Position numbers and translations under genes: made by a program. From contig JAYMSP010002373.1 of assembly GCA_036897095.1 (NCBI GenBank), positions 1 to 24,702 on the forward strand: a DNA stretch of 24,702 nucleotides. The letters are read 5' to 3'. This document shows positions 1-10,595 of this stretch, one piece after another. The notes beneath the pieces are model-generated. The model was not told the origin of the DNA. It saw only the letters and a list, made by a program, of their open reading frames with translations, and did not search any database. Source of the DNA: Plantago elongata. Lineage: Eukaryota > Streptophyta > Magnoliopsida > Lamiales > Plantaginaceae. Position 1 is the first letter of the stretch. Each line of letters begins with the position of its first letter.

Positions 1-199
1 AACAACTCAACTGCATAAGAAGAAGAGAAATCCACTGCGTAATCAAAAGAAGAAGACTTGGCCGGAGGATTGTCCGTTGGACAATAGGGTGATCGACGAT
101 CGCGAGCAATTGCAGAGGCGGTCGATGAAGATCGAACAGGCTGGGGCGATCGTTGGACAGGAGAACCACGATTGCGAGCAATTGCAGGAGGATAGAAGG

Positions 200-306
200 A
201 AGTTCGACAGATTAAAGAAAATTGTTCGAACATGAGAGGGGATCGACAACAGTGGGTTCTCGATCAGATGAGAAGTTCGACAGATTAAAGAAAATTGTTC
301 GAACAT
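200..306. repeat. 34-bp direct repeat inside the retrotransposon leader
   Basis: The 34-bp sequence starting AAGTTCGACAGATTAAAG and ending TTGTTCGAACAT occurs identically at 200-233 and 273-306. Each copy contains the inverted pair GTTCGA / TTCGAAC, so it could also fold locally. The copies are separated by related purine-rich DNA. Confidence 0.85.
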
Positions 307-402
307 CGGTGGGGATCAACGACAGTGAGTTGTTTGATCAGAGAAGAAAATCAATTTAGTTGAATCGACCTTGAGAAAGAAGAGAAAAGATTAGAGGTTG
401 AG

Positions 403-474
403 AGATAAGGAGAAAATTGAGAAAAGAGATAAGGAGAAAATGGAGAAAAGAGATAAGGAGAAAATGGAGAAAAG
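403..474. repeat. 24-bp purine-rich tandem repeat
   Basis: Three consecutive 24-bp units (403-426, 427-450, 451-474) share the core AGATAAGGAGAAAA. Diverged copies continue to about 560. The + strand is almost pure A/G. Confidence 0.8.
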
Positions 475-882
475 ATTAGAGGTTGAGAGATAAGGATAAA
501 AGGGAGAAAAGATTAGAGCATGAGAGATAAGGAGAAAAGGGAGAAAAGATGAGAGGCAGGACCAACAACAGTGGGTTGTTTGATCGAGAAGAAAATCAAT
601 TCAGTTGAATCGATATTGAGAAAGAAGAGAAAATCGATTCAGTGAGAATCGATTGCAGGAGGATTGTATATGAAACGTGAGGTTTTGTATATGGGAGAAT
701 ATATTGAACTTGAGGTTTTGTATAAGGGAGTTCTGTAGCGGAAGAAAGAGATGCGCATGAGCGCTTGAGAGATAAGAAGAAAAGGGAGAAAATAAATAAG
801 GAGAAAAGAGAGAAAAGAAATAAGGGCAATCCACTGACGGAAAAGATGAGAGGCAGGACCAATGCTCGTTGGAGACTTATAT

Positions 883-895
883 GGCTCTAATACCA
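883..895 (-). other. Primer binding site of the left retrotransposon
   Basis: On the minus strand this reads TGGTATTAGAGCC, immediately after the CA end of the LTR. It matches the 3' end complement of initiator methionine tRNA (TGGTATCAGAGC) with one difference, as is usual for plant copia elements. Confidence 0.75.
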
Positions 896-1068
896 TGAAA
901 GAACTATTTTCCCTGTCCATTCATAGAATTATAAGGGGTATATATACAAGTACAATAAGCTATAATCTAAAAACTAATCTATTCAGGAAATTAATCTAAC
1001 TAGAGTTCTATAATATAAAAGATTAATCTAATCAGGAAACTAAGTCTATACAATTACATAGTCTAACA
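896..1068 (-). repeat. 5' LTR of the left retrotransposon
   Basis: The 173-bp segment is bounded by TG...CA on the minus strand (+ strand TGAAAGAA at 896 to CTAACA at 1068) and abuts the primer binding site. It shares its TGAAAGAA end, the GGGGTATATATACAA block and the terminal TTACATA.TCTA.CA with the LTRs at 9139-9309 and 13256-13450, so the elements belong to related families. Its partner LTR would lie left of the window, so the target duplication (candidate AATAT at 1069-1073) cannot be confirmed. Confidence 0.7.
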
Positions 1069-2770
1069 AATATAAATGAATGGAATTGAATTAAACTGAA
1101 TTGCACTGAACTGAATTTTTTTTTCAGTTGAACGGAACAAAATTTTAGTCCAATTATTTATCAGTACAATTGCTTTATTTTAAGCTATTTTGAATTACAT
1201 TTGAAATCTCTTGCAATTACCCTTTTACCAAACACTCCCCGATCATGCCGGAATGGTTGAAAGCTTATGTTAGAAAACGCTGAATTAGGCTACCCTAGTG
1301 GGTAGGTTGCTCATCTTACTAGGTCACTTCCGATTTTGGTGTATTAAGTCCACTACTCCTAATTAAACACCATAATACATCCTAGTCGATCTATATGGTA
1401 CTAGGATGCAAAAACCATTACATCATGGATCCAAAAAAGTTAGGTCAATCCTTTACCATAATATTTGGACATAAGTATTAGAAACCAAGCTTCCTAGCAA
1501 TATGTTTCGGACAAATAGGCTCAAAAAGAAGCTTCTCGTATACGTGGGTTGAAATATATGTTCGACTTTTAGCTAAATTAATTTGATTTTTCTATAATGT
1601 TGCACTTCAATCGACTGAGAGCGATTTACACACGTTAAACATGAAGTTTCCTTTCACGTATATAATTAATATACAAAATAAGTAGTGGACACTTGAAACA
1701 TGAACATATATTACTAAAATTCATTAACTTTTGAAAGTGTGAATGTGTGATTAGAACTCAAATAGTCTTGGTTGATTAGTAATTATGAAGTATCAAAAGT
1801 TAGAATGAGATAAGTACCATATGAGTAGTATTGAAAATTAAAGAAGAAACTAGATATTAATCCTCACTTTGGTAAAGGATTTGGCTCCAAGGAATTATTA
1901 TTAGTAGGGAGATAAAGTAACAGTAATTATTAATTAATGTAGTATTTAGACAGAATATTATATTATAAGTACCCTTTAAATTTAGACAAACTATACGTTT
2001 GTCTCCACTATTGACAATCACTAATAAACTAAAGCCTCCATTACATCAGCTTTCTCTCTTTTTATGGAATTAATTTTCTCCTCCTTGAAAAGAAAAGGTT
2101 TCTGAACTGTAGTCATTATCTTACTTTTTGTTTCTTGATTATTTTGTTATACAATCTCCATTTTCATTCATATATACTTGCTTCTTTTCACACATAATTG
2201 CTCATAATGACCTCAAGTAGTTATTTTGCTTTGATAGTGCATTTTATGGTGTTGTTCTCGGGGTTGTATTTATTCCCTTATATTCCTTTGCAATTTTCAC
2301 CATTTTTTATTCTCATGATATCGTATATTTTAGGTGTTTAAGAAAAAGTTGTTTAGTGATAAAATAAACACTACCGATGTATCTGCTGAATTGACGGTGA
2401 ATTCTATCCTAGTATGTAACTGTTCGTGTGATTGAGATTCAGTCTGATGGTGGTGAAGATAAATGTGCCATTTAAAATCAATTCATTGATGTGCCTGCTG
2501 AGTTATTTATTGGTCTGGAGATCTAGCCTTAGTGTGTAGTATCTTTGGTTGTAATTTGTTGGTGATTTTTATAGTTATGGTTTAGAATATGCTCCACAGT
2601 TTGGACATAGTGATTTTTTTCCTTTATAAATGTTCGTTGAGAGCATTACTTGTGTTCTTGACTTTCTATTAATAAAAAAATTTGCTGTCTCAACACAAAA
2701 TAAAAATGTGAAATTTAATATAGTATAAAATTAATTTTTCTTAATAATTTAGAAAGAAAGCATTATTAAT
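1069..2770. other. Intergenic region, mostly featureless
   Basis: No coding sequence is supported here. At 1085-1135 there is degenerate GAATTGAATT-type repetition followed by a T-run. Near 1220-1235, CCAAACACTCCCC resembles the terminal GGGGAGTGTTTGG of Harbinger/hAT-type MITEs, but I could not find the opposite end, which the LTR element may have removed. A small hairpin with 9-bp arms (CATCCTAGT, 1378-1386 and 1400-1408) is also present. The rest is AT-rich DNA without recognisable structure. Confidence 0.5.
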
Positions 2771-2771
2771 C

Positions 2772-3115
2772 TTGAGATGGCGGGAGTATTGTTTTAAATA
2801 AATAGAAAAATATTTCTTTCTCAAAGTAAAATATAATGCATTCGTAAATATTTGAAGTAATCCCTTTGTCCCTCTTATATGTAGTTCTACTTGACTTTTT
2901 GGAGTAATTTTCTTTAAATTTAAATACGAATTAATTTTAAATTACAATGAAACTTTAATCTCTATAGTTACATTTAATGAACAACTTACACATACAATTT
3001 GAAATTATTTGACAGTTAAATTTAAAGTGAGATAACCTGAAATTATTGTATTGTATTTGATCTTTAAACAATGTTTAGATTTAATGGTATGTGGTACTGG
3101 TACTCTCCGTTCCCG
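2772..3115. repeat. Decayed Stowaway-like MITE ends
   Basis: Three short pieces resemble the Stowaway terminus CTCCCTCCGTCCC next to a TA target: GAGATGGCGGGAGTA ending at 2788 (a right end), TAATCCCTTTGTCCC starting about 2858 (a left end), and TACTCTCCGTTCCC starting at 3101 (another left end). None has a clear partner at the expected 150-300 bp distance, so these are remnants of one or more old insertions in the upstream region of WRKY gene 1. Confidence 0.3.
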
Positions 3116-3196
3116 ACGAACTGGATAAATGATTAAATTGTACACCACATAATTTCCCTTTAATACCGGGAAAATCTAGAAAGCCAATAACAAGGA

Positions 3197-3384
3197 TACG
3201 TCATGGTATGACATAATCATCGTGACATCATCCGAGGGTTTTGGTTTTGTTTTAGTTTGGATATGTGTTTATTTCTTACTTCAAATCTTGATCCTTTTTC
3301 TTGTGATGTTCCTCTAACTTACCTCTCTCTTTCCCATGTCCAGACCTTTTCACTGTAACTAAACCCACTTTCTCCTTATATAAA
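3197..3384 (+). promoter_or_regulatory. Putative core promoter of WRKY gene 1
   Basis: A TATA box (TATATAAA, 3377-3384) lies 107 bp upstream of the start codon and is followed by a CT-rich leader (TTCTTCTGCTCTGCTCTG), typical of plant 5' UTRs. Upstream at 3197-3203 is TACGTCA, which on the minus strand gives TGACG, the core bound by TGA-type bZIP factors. A W-box-like TTGACT is at 2891-2896. The TATA box is a direct observation; the bZIP and WRKY sites are inferred from short motifs. Confidence 0.55.
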
Positions 3385-3490
3385 CAAAAACACACTTTCT
3401 TATTCTTCTGCTCTGCTCTGCTCCCATCATAAGATATCTTCATATCTCTACTGAACTAAAAAGAAAGAAAAGAAGAACGAACTTTCCTAA

Positions 3491-6400
3491 ATGGCGAAAG
3501 AAGAAGAAAGCAGTGATTATGGGAAATCAGTAGCATATGAGGCTGAAATGGAGCTTCTAAAGGGTAAACAAAGCGCAACCCGGCTCAGAACGCTCTTACA
3601 AAGTCCGGTTGGAGATCTTCAACCGGACTTGTGTGATCAACTCGCAATGCAAATCTTCTCCTCTTTTGACAAGACTATTAGTCTACTAACTTCTTGCTCG
3701 GACTCCGCTCAGATCTCCGCCGTCGGACCCCCTTGCTCCGCTGAGAGCACCAAGAAAGTCAAAGACCGGAGGGGCTGTTACAAGAGGAGGTAAATGACAT
3801 GATTCATCTCCGTTTCCTTATACTTTCTTGGTTCTTTTAAAAGAAATACGTTCGATCCTTAGATTATTTTTAGTATTGAATTTATTATTTCAAACCCTAA
3901 CTTTTATTAAACAATATTTACATTACATTACATATATAAGGAAATGATTAATACAACAAATTAAATATTTTTATACAAACACAAAAAAATAAAGTAATTA
4001 AATTTTTATTATAAATAATATATTTTAAAAATGTTATTAATATTGCTGGACAGCTGTTAGATCTACAATCTTATCTATACTGCTGACATTTATGGGGTCA
4101 GCTGATAATACAATATTTCAGAAATCAGACAGTAATTCAGAAATCAGACAATAATTCAGAAATCAGTACCATTTCTCCAGAAATAGTAGATCTGGCCCTC
4201 ACCCCTCCCTGAGGAGGATACATACCCCTCAGGAGAGGGGTCAAAGAATCCTCTACCCCATAAAATGCATTTTATGTGGGTAGAGATCTGTAACTAGTTA
4301 AAAAGTGGGTTTATTACAAACCATACTTTAATAATGAAAACATGAATTATGTTAGAAAATATTAAATGTTATTTATCGTTATACTTAAATAAAGTTTAAA
4401 ATTCAATATTTTATGATGTAATTTTAATTTTGGTAGTGACTATCAAATTCATTGTTATGTATTTCTCTTTTTGTGTTGATAAAATATAAGTCTAATGAAA
4501 TCTAAATACATTTATTAAAAATATTAATATTCAATTTAAATTTATGGATGATTTCTTTATGCATCTTTTCGTTTTGCATAATTTGCAAATAAGCAAAATT
4601 AATCAAAGAATATATATTTATATTGTTTTGGAATAATACATATATGCATATATATATTACTAAAACCTATCTTGAAGCCATATTAGAATGTAAATTACAT
4701 AATACAATTTCTAACCAATATGGTAAAATAGTAACCTGGCTAAAAGTATGAAGTTTCCTAAAACTCTATATAATGTTTTGAGGAACCACTCTATAATAAT
4801 TCTATTTTTACTAAAGTTTAAGTATCGTTATTGACAATCTCTAGGTTTTCTAAGTGCATTTATAGAAACTCTGGCATACGATATAGTTAAGTACTTCTCA
4901 ATGCAACAATATCATCTTCAACTTCATTATCTTTGCCATATTGTCACTTGACATCGATTTCAATGAGTTGCTAATCAACATGTATCATTCAAATATTCTT
5001 TGACATCCATATCATTATAGAACTTTAAGGAAAACCATAATTGAACTCCTTAATCACAGTTATAGTTGTTTCTCTGAATTTTAACAATCTATGGTCTTGT
5101 TGAGTCTCCAAACTAAAAACAAATTAGCTAAGATTTCGCAAATTTATGTTCTTTAAGCTAAGATTGCAAGATTTATTGCATACAAATAATTTATCTTCTG
5201 TAGATTAGGAGTCGGAAAATATGTTTTGAAAAACAAATATTTAAAATTTAACTCTAAAAGGAAATATAGTTCTCGATTCGTGTATGCTCATTAGACTTTC
5301 TTAGTAAAAATAGCATATTGGTGAGTATTTTTAGCTTGTAGATGATTAAGTGAATGGAAGTTATAACCTGTATATTTTCTTTTTCTTCTATAAACAAATC
5401 ACCAATCCGTATAATTATACGATTCCAGTAATTTCACAAAATCTTGAAAGAGCAGTGTATTATTAAAAGACATGAAATACATTTTGATTCTTCAATGTAT
5501 ATATTTTAAATAATATTAATAATATCTTATATATCACGAGATCCTTAATATAATCGTTAATTTTTATTAATATTATTATAATATTTGTCCGTGTATCGTA
5601 AACTCTCAATAAAAATGTGAATAATTCACAGCACTACATACAAATAGTAGCAACAATAATAGAGATTTGAGGAAAAGGTGAACTGGAACACCCAATCAGG
5701 TGCACAAGAATATTCACCAATAGGCAACTTCACATAAACAAACAAAATGGTCAACTTCATCTCATCCGTTTTATCATATCATACCGCTCCTTTATTCTCG
5801 TGGTTGATATTTTAATTGTTCTCACAATCATTTTAGTTTATATTTATATTTATTAACTGATGATATGTGACATATAGTACAATACGATTAAGATATAAGT
5901 AAGGTTATGAAAATATCTATTATATCATGTTCCGGCCTCAGAAATCCGATAAACCACATAATTACAGTATTACCCTGTTTCTAATGTGAACTTACTCTTT
6001 TGCGGGTTTGATTGATTAGCAGAAAGAGCTCGGATTCATGGATAAAAGTGTCAAATACGATGGAAGATGGACTTGCATGGAGGAAGTATGGCCAAAAGGA
6101 AATCCAGAACTCTACACATCCAAGGTAATACTCCCCCTACCTAATTCAAATTTCCATATTCTTTTTTAGATAGTTTCTAATTAAATTTTTATTTTTATAT
6201 TCAGAAATATTTAAACCACACATTTTATTATAATAATTTAAATTGATTCATATGAACTTTTCCCACGTGCGAAAACTTTAATGAGGAACATGGGGAGTAA
6301 TAATTAACACAAATTCTTCTTATCAATTTTAATTTAAGTGTATGTTAATAGCAAGTTGTGCATGTGAGAACATTCCATTTACAAATAATGAAATAAATTA

Positions 6401-8838
6401 TAGTAGTAGTAGTAATAGTTTAATAGCAAATTGTGCATGAAAAAACTTTCCATTTTAAAATAAATTATAGTAGTAATAATAGTTTGATTAAGGTTCGGGA
6501 GAATGGTATTTTTGGTCTGGTGACTATGACACGTGCAATATAACGTTTGGTCGTCATGACAAATCTAATCCTGTATTTATAGATTTCTGACAAATTTGGT
6601 CTTTTCGTCAAAAAGACGATTCTTGACCGAGTTGACTGTCTTGTTCAACCATTTAAATAAATTTCAACTTAAATATCACTTTGCCACATCATAACTCAAA
6701 AAAAAAAACACTTCAATCAATTTAAATTAAATAAAATCTATTTATTTTTAACATCAAATTTGACTTTTAGATTTTACTGGTTTTTCTTTTTTCTATTTTA
6801 ATTGATTTAAGTTTATTTAATTCTTTATTTTTATCTTCCAAGATTTTCTTTCGTTTTTTCTATGTTTTATATTTTAATTGATTTAGGTTTATTTAATTTC
6901 TACTTATTTTTTAATTTTAAATTTGAATTTTAGATTTTTAGATTTTATTTTAAGTTTTCTTTTTTGAGTTATGATGTGACAAAGTGATGTGCAAGTCAAA
7001 ATTGATTTAATTGGTTGACCAAGATGACACATCAGCAATCAACTCAATCAAGAATCGAATTTTTACCGAAAAGATGAAATTTGTTAAAAATTCATAAATA
7101 CAAGACTATGTTTATCATGATGATCAAATATTATATTGTACGTGTCATGAGTCCGAAACTTTAGAATTGAAAATGCCATTCTCCCTGAAGGTTCTGCAAA
7201 GAGTTGGCTGGGTATGTCTTATTTGTTCAGAATAATTATAATCCCATGTTTCAAGACTGGATCATATTCCCTTGTGTTTTTGTGCCTCATATAAGATCTG
7301 TACTGACCAATTAGACTATATATGTATCATATGGTTTGATATATGCAAGTTGCACATGCATATATGTTCTGAACCATACCATATAATCTATTAATAATAT
7401 AAAACAAATGAGGATCATGATGGATAGGGGACTAATTTCTTTTTCATATTTACCTTTTTTCATAATTATCTTTTTTCTCTAATTAATAATTTTATTATTT
7501 AACAATATTAATAAGTTGGAAGTTTATGCCAACTTTTTAGCTAAGCAAATGCATATGCATCAACTAGTACTGTAGACTGAAGGCCAGACCATGTCTTTAT
7601 CTTGTCGCTCTCAATCGGTACCATTATCTAAATGCTAACTCTAACATTATATTTATTGGCTTATATGGATCTCCCACCCAGAACAAACACTTTTTCATTT
7701 TCTTTAATTTTAATGTACTTCATCCAAGTATTTAAATTCTTACATTTTATTATATTTAATTTTTAAAACGACTAAAACATGACTCGAACTTATTAGTTAG
7801 AGGTGAAGCATCTCGTTGTCCCCACATTTCATTTTATGACGTCTTAATTTCAACTTCATCTCTTACATGAAAAATGTCTTTACTTTTTTATTTAAAACTC
7901 AACTTAAAATTAAGTAAATAATATTTCAAAGTTAATATATGTGAGATGATTCCATCTGTTTGAGATATGATCCTTGTAAAAGCTTGTATATATTCATTTA
8001 TCCGCTAAAAGGTTTACAATTTACGATTTTGTTTCATAACTAATGTGTGAATTGCAATCGTAGAACTATTACTGGAACAGAGAAAACATTAATATGAAAC
8101 TCTTGTTTTTATTGTGGCAAAAGGAATAATTTTTATAGGAAATTAATTTTCATTGTGACAGTATTTTGAGAAATGATGGGACGTTATTGATAAAATTGTT
8201 GACTCTATATTTGAATTTCCACGTTCTCATTTAGATTGTGAGTGGTATCACTATCGTAGAACACCAAAGTCTACATTAATTCCACATTCCCGTTTAGATT
8301 TTGAATGTTATTTCACTTATTTGGAGTTTGAATCATTATTGGAAGCTGTATATAATCATGATCACCAACTTGTCTTGTTTACAACAGGTGCTATTTTAGG
8401 TGCACCAACAAGCATCAAGGATGCAAAGCCATAAAACAAGTGCAAAGACTCAAAGATAATCCATTTCTATACCAAACCACTTACATCAACTACCACACAT
8501 GTATCCAAAATACACTTAGTAGGGCACCAGAAGAACATATTGTTGATCCTAGCCCGGTGAATCCAAATATTCTTAGCTTCAAACAGCTTGGTACCCAATT
8601 ATCAAATCCCGCGAACAATGTCTTATGTCCGAAGGAAGAAGATTCTCTTGTAGTGAAAGTAGAATCTAAAGAAGATATTGAATCCTTGTTGGATCCATCA
8701 AAGGACATATTGAGTGCAGGGTCGGACTCGGACTATTGGTTTGAACTTGAACCATTATGGGGAACTACGTACGAAAAGGAAGTAAGGTCGGGTTTCGACT
8801 CGTGTGTATCTACAAGTCATAGTGATTTCCAGAATTGA
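3491..8838 (+). CDS. Group III WRKY transcription factor, WRKY70/54-like (gene 1; 3 exons, 283 aa)
   Basis: Exons are 3491-3789, 6023-6124 and 8388-8838; both introns are GT-AG, phase 2, and split Arg codons. The start is the first ATG after a TATA box and leader. Residues 1-75 form a Leu-rich helical N-terminus of WRKY70 type ([18 protein letters not shown]), followed by the basic stretch [11 protein letters not shown] (about 90-100). The WRKY domain begins at W119 ([12 protein letters not shown]); zinc ligands are C139, C146, H170 and C172, giving C-X6-C-X23-H-X-C, one residue shorter in the first loop than the group III norm. Intron 2 is the conserved R-type intron. The acidic tail includes [13 protein letters not shown] (near 248) and GFDSC. 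Family knowledge predicts a nuclear W-box-binding regulator of defence or senescence; this is not shown here. Introns of 2,233 and 2,263 bp are enlarged by inserted repeats. The reading frame is intact through all splices. Confidence 0.9.
3790..6022 (+). other. Intron 1 of WRKY gene 1
   Basis: This 2,233-bp phase-2 intron starts GTAAATGAC and ends TTAGCAG. It is AT-rich and holds no supported gene. Its one distinct part is the GC-richer palindromic island at 4040-4300. At 5699-5733 it also contains two short modules that recur near 18400. The corresponding intron of gene 2 is 903 bp. Confidence 0.85.
4105..4283. repeat. Palindrome-rich island in intron 1
   Basis: Three near-identical direct repeats of TTCAGAAATCAGACA type lie at about 4114-4168. 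They are followed by an inverted repeat (arms ACCCCTCCCTGAGG from 4201 and CCTCAGGAGAGGGGT ending 4241) and a 31-bp near-perfect palindrome (4253-4283) with arms CTACCCCATAAAATG and CATTTTATGTGGGTAG around a GC centre. Base composition differs sharply from the surrounding AT-rich intron, which suggests an inserted element, but no terminal repeats or target duplication were identified. Confidence 0.6.
6125..8387 (+). other. Intron 2 (R-type) of WRKY gene 1
   Basis: This 2,263-bp phase-2 intron starts GTAATACTCC and ends TACAACAG, interrupting the WRKY domain at the Arg before the zinc finger, the conserved position for group III. A foldback MITE fills 6497-7185. The remainder is AT-rich with no supported gene. 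A weakly repeated motif (TTCCAC.TTC.C.TTTAGATT) occurs at 8217-8237 and 8279-8300. Gene 2's equivalent intron is 707 bp. Confidence 0.85.
6497..7185. mobile_element. Mutator-like (MULE) foldback MITE with long terminal inverted repeats
   Basis: The 689-bp element begins GGGAGAATGGTATTTTTGGT and ends with the inverse, CCATTCTCCC. The terminal inverted repeats are about 205 bp (6497-6701) and 225 bp (6961-7185), diverged but alignable throughout: shared landmarks include CATGACACGT, TGTATTTAT, TCGATTCTTGA versus ACGATTCTTGA, and CACATCATAACTCAAAA. Flanking 9-mers are TTAAGGTTC (6488-6496) and TGAAGGTTC (7186-7194), an 8/9 match to a Mutator-type 9-bp target duplication. The AT-rich middle carries a direct repeat of ATTTTAATTGATTTA.GTTT. 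There is no coding capacity, so it is non-autonomous. It sits in WRKY gene 1 intron 2 and has no counterpart in gene 2. Confidence 0.8.
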
Positions 8839-9138
8839 GTAGACAAGAATGTGAAAAAATGGTCCAGATCGAGTTTCTTCCAATAAGAGATGTGTCTTCA
8901 GTTTGAGACTTGTAAAAGGGAAAACCACATTTGCAAAGATATATATCGTCTGATGATACAAATTCAGGCAAAAGAAAGTAGGACATGGAGTAAATGTGAG
9001 TAGCTCTTTTAATTTATTACACTACCTTAATTATTGGCTTTTGTTGTTCTAGTAGATATATTTATTACTTGTCCAGTTACTATTCCAATGTGAGCATTTT
9101 TGATGATTATTATTCACTTTCACCTATTTATTTCCTAT
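8839..9138. other. 3' flank of WRKY gene 1
   Basis: The 300 bp between the WRKY gene 1 stop codon and the copia LTR presumably hold the 3' UTR. No canonical AATAAA stands out; AT-rich stretches around 9005-9025 could serve. Nothing else is recognised. Confidence 0.4.
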
Positions 9139-9309
9139 TGAAAGAATATTATCTGTGATTGTATTGATAAATATCAAGAGTTATATATATAAACACAAAC
9201 TAAACTATTCTAATGAGAATAGAAATTAGGAATTCTATCTTAACTCTAACTAGACTAGAATTATACTAACTAACTTTAACTAGACTAAGATTATTTACAT
9301 AATCTATCA
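9139..9309 (-). repeat. 3' LTR of the central copia element
   Basis: 171 bp, reading TGATAGATTATG...ATTCTTTCA on the minus strand. It aligns with the LTR at 13256-13450 over its whole length except for one 24-bp CTAACTA-rich module that is absent here, with many additional substitutions. Confidence 0.85.
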
Positions 9310-9321
9310 CACCCCCCGCTG

Positions 9322-9860
9322 TCAAAACGGGAGGCGGACAAACGCTAGGACTGGAGCGAAAATCTTCAAATAAAATCCTAGGTAGGTCTTTAGTGAAAAT
9401 ATATGCAATCTGATATCGTGATGGAACATGTAGTACACGAACATCACATTATCACAATATACGAAAGTAGCCTTCGAGACAGGACAATGTAATTCCAGAA
9501 GCAAGTTACGAAAACAACATAATTCGGTAACTACATTTGCAACACCGCAATACTCTGCTTCCGCACTCGAATGTGACATGGTAGGTTGTCGCTTGGAGGA
9601 CCAATAGATAAGGTTATCTCCAAGGATACGCAATAACCAGAGGTTGATCATCGAGTATCTGGACACCCTCTCCAATCAACATCAGTATACGAGACAAGGG
9701 TCGAACTTCGAGAGGAGTAAAGGTGTAAACCGTGGGCAAGAGTTCCCTGGATATAACGAAGGATGCATTGAAGTGCACTCATGTGAACATCTCGAGGATC
9801 ATGCATGTGAAGACATATTTGTTGGACATCATACGAGATATTTGGTCGAGTAAATGTCAA
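9322..9860 (-). pseudogene. Copia RNase H region (degenerate)
   Basis: Reading on the minus strand, the segment begins with the pre-RNase H motif LTFTRPNISYDVQQICLHM and continues through YIQGTL, the first acidic region YTDVDWRGCPDTR, then after a frameshift YWSSKRQPTMSHSSAEAEY and the VYCDN motif. The final part toward 9322 is frameshifted, with traces of the usual C-terminal tail. These are standard copia RNase H landmarks; it would normally degrade the RNA strand of the RNA/DNA hybrid. The frame breaks at about 9660 and 9410 make it non-functional. Confidence 0.85.
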
Positions 9861-9946
9861 GTATTGAAGAGCACCAGCAAGATTACAATATTGTGTCGGA
9901 TTGTCAACAACAGCCCCATCACCGCGACTGACTTTGGATTTCAGAT

Positions 9947-10380
9947 CTACCGGTGTCGCCGATGGTTTATAGGATGAGCAGGATTGTGAAACCCCATAGG
10001 TTGATGCATATAAACGGTCTCCTTAAGCTCCCCATGCAAGAGGGTGTTTCTAACATCGAGTTGGTGAATCGACCAATGCTTGGATAAGGCTAAACTCAGA
10101 ATGGTGCTAATCGTGGCTCGTTTGACCACATGGCTAAATGCTTCACCACAATCGATACCCACCTGTTGTGTTTTGCCATCACCTACAAGACGAGCTTTGT
10201 GCCTCTCAAAGTCACCATTAGATTTAAACTTGTGAGTAAAAATTCACATTGAACGAATAATATTGACATTATGAGGGCGGGGCACTAACTCCCATGTTTT
10301 ATTCTTAATAAGAGCATCAAATTTGTCGTTCATCACCAATTTCCAGTTTGGATCTCTAAGAGCAGAAACCGGATTATGAG
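9947..10380 (-). pseudogene. Copia reverse transcriptase, 5' half only (degenerate)
   Basis: On the minus strand the copia RT start is clear: DPNWKLVMNDKFDAL, NKTWELVPRP, then a TGG-to-TGA stop where the family has RSMWIF, followed by FERHKARLVGDGK, VGIDCGEAFSHVVK and HQLDVRNTLLHGELKETVYM, which keeps the motif A aspartate. Coding similarity ends at GFHNPAHPI (about 9955) and jumps to the RNase H side by 9860. The segment that should carry the YVDD catalytic motif is missing, so the polymerase cannot work. Confidence 0.85.
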
Positions 10381-10595
10381 GAAGGGGAGACTTCGTAACC
10401 ATAGCTAGATTCACATAACAAGACCATACACGTTGGGGTTAGGGCGGCGAAGCCAAGCAGGACGATTTGGTGGGTCCAGAATAGGTGGAGATTGAACTGG
10501 AGATAGTGGCGGTGTGTGATGCGGAGGAGGAGGCAGAGGCGTACGCGGAATAGGGGAGGGAGGGATGTTGGGCAGCAGTCGATCAAGTACAAGCA

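Larger units (their letters stand above)
1..895 (-). mobile_element. Leader region of an LTR retrotransposon, entering from the left edge
   Basis: This block lies directly inside the LTR and primer binding site at 883-1068, so on the minus strand it is the untranslated leader of a retrotransposon whose body lies beyond position 1. No gag motif is recognisable in any frame. The + strand is purine-rich and built from internal repeats: a 34-bp direct repeat (200-233 and 273-306), about three 24-bp units reading AGATAAGGAGAAAATGGAGA (403-474), and a larger duplicated block beginning AGAAGAAAATCAATT near 345 and 587. The second copia element in the window has a similar purine-rich leader at 13023-13242. 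The assignment rests on position relative to LTR and PBS; the family is not identified. Confidence 0.55.

Noticed and set aside
639..920. 93-codon minus-strand frame across the left LTR junction
   Set aside because: It crosses the primer binding site and leader, has low-complexity composition and no recognisable domain.
1378..1408. Hairpin with 9-bp arms CATCCTAGT / ACTAGGATG
   Set aside because: The structure is isolated, without flanking duplication or other structure, and such short hairpins are expected in AT-rich DNA of this length.
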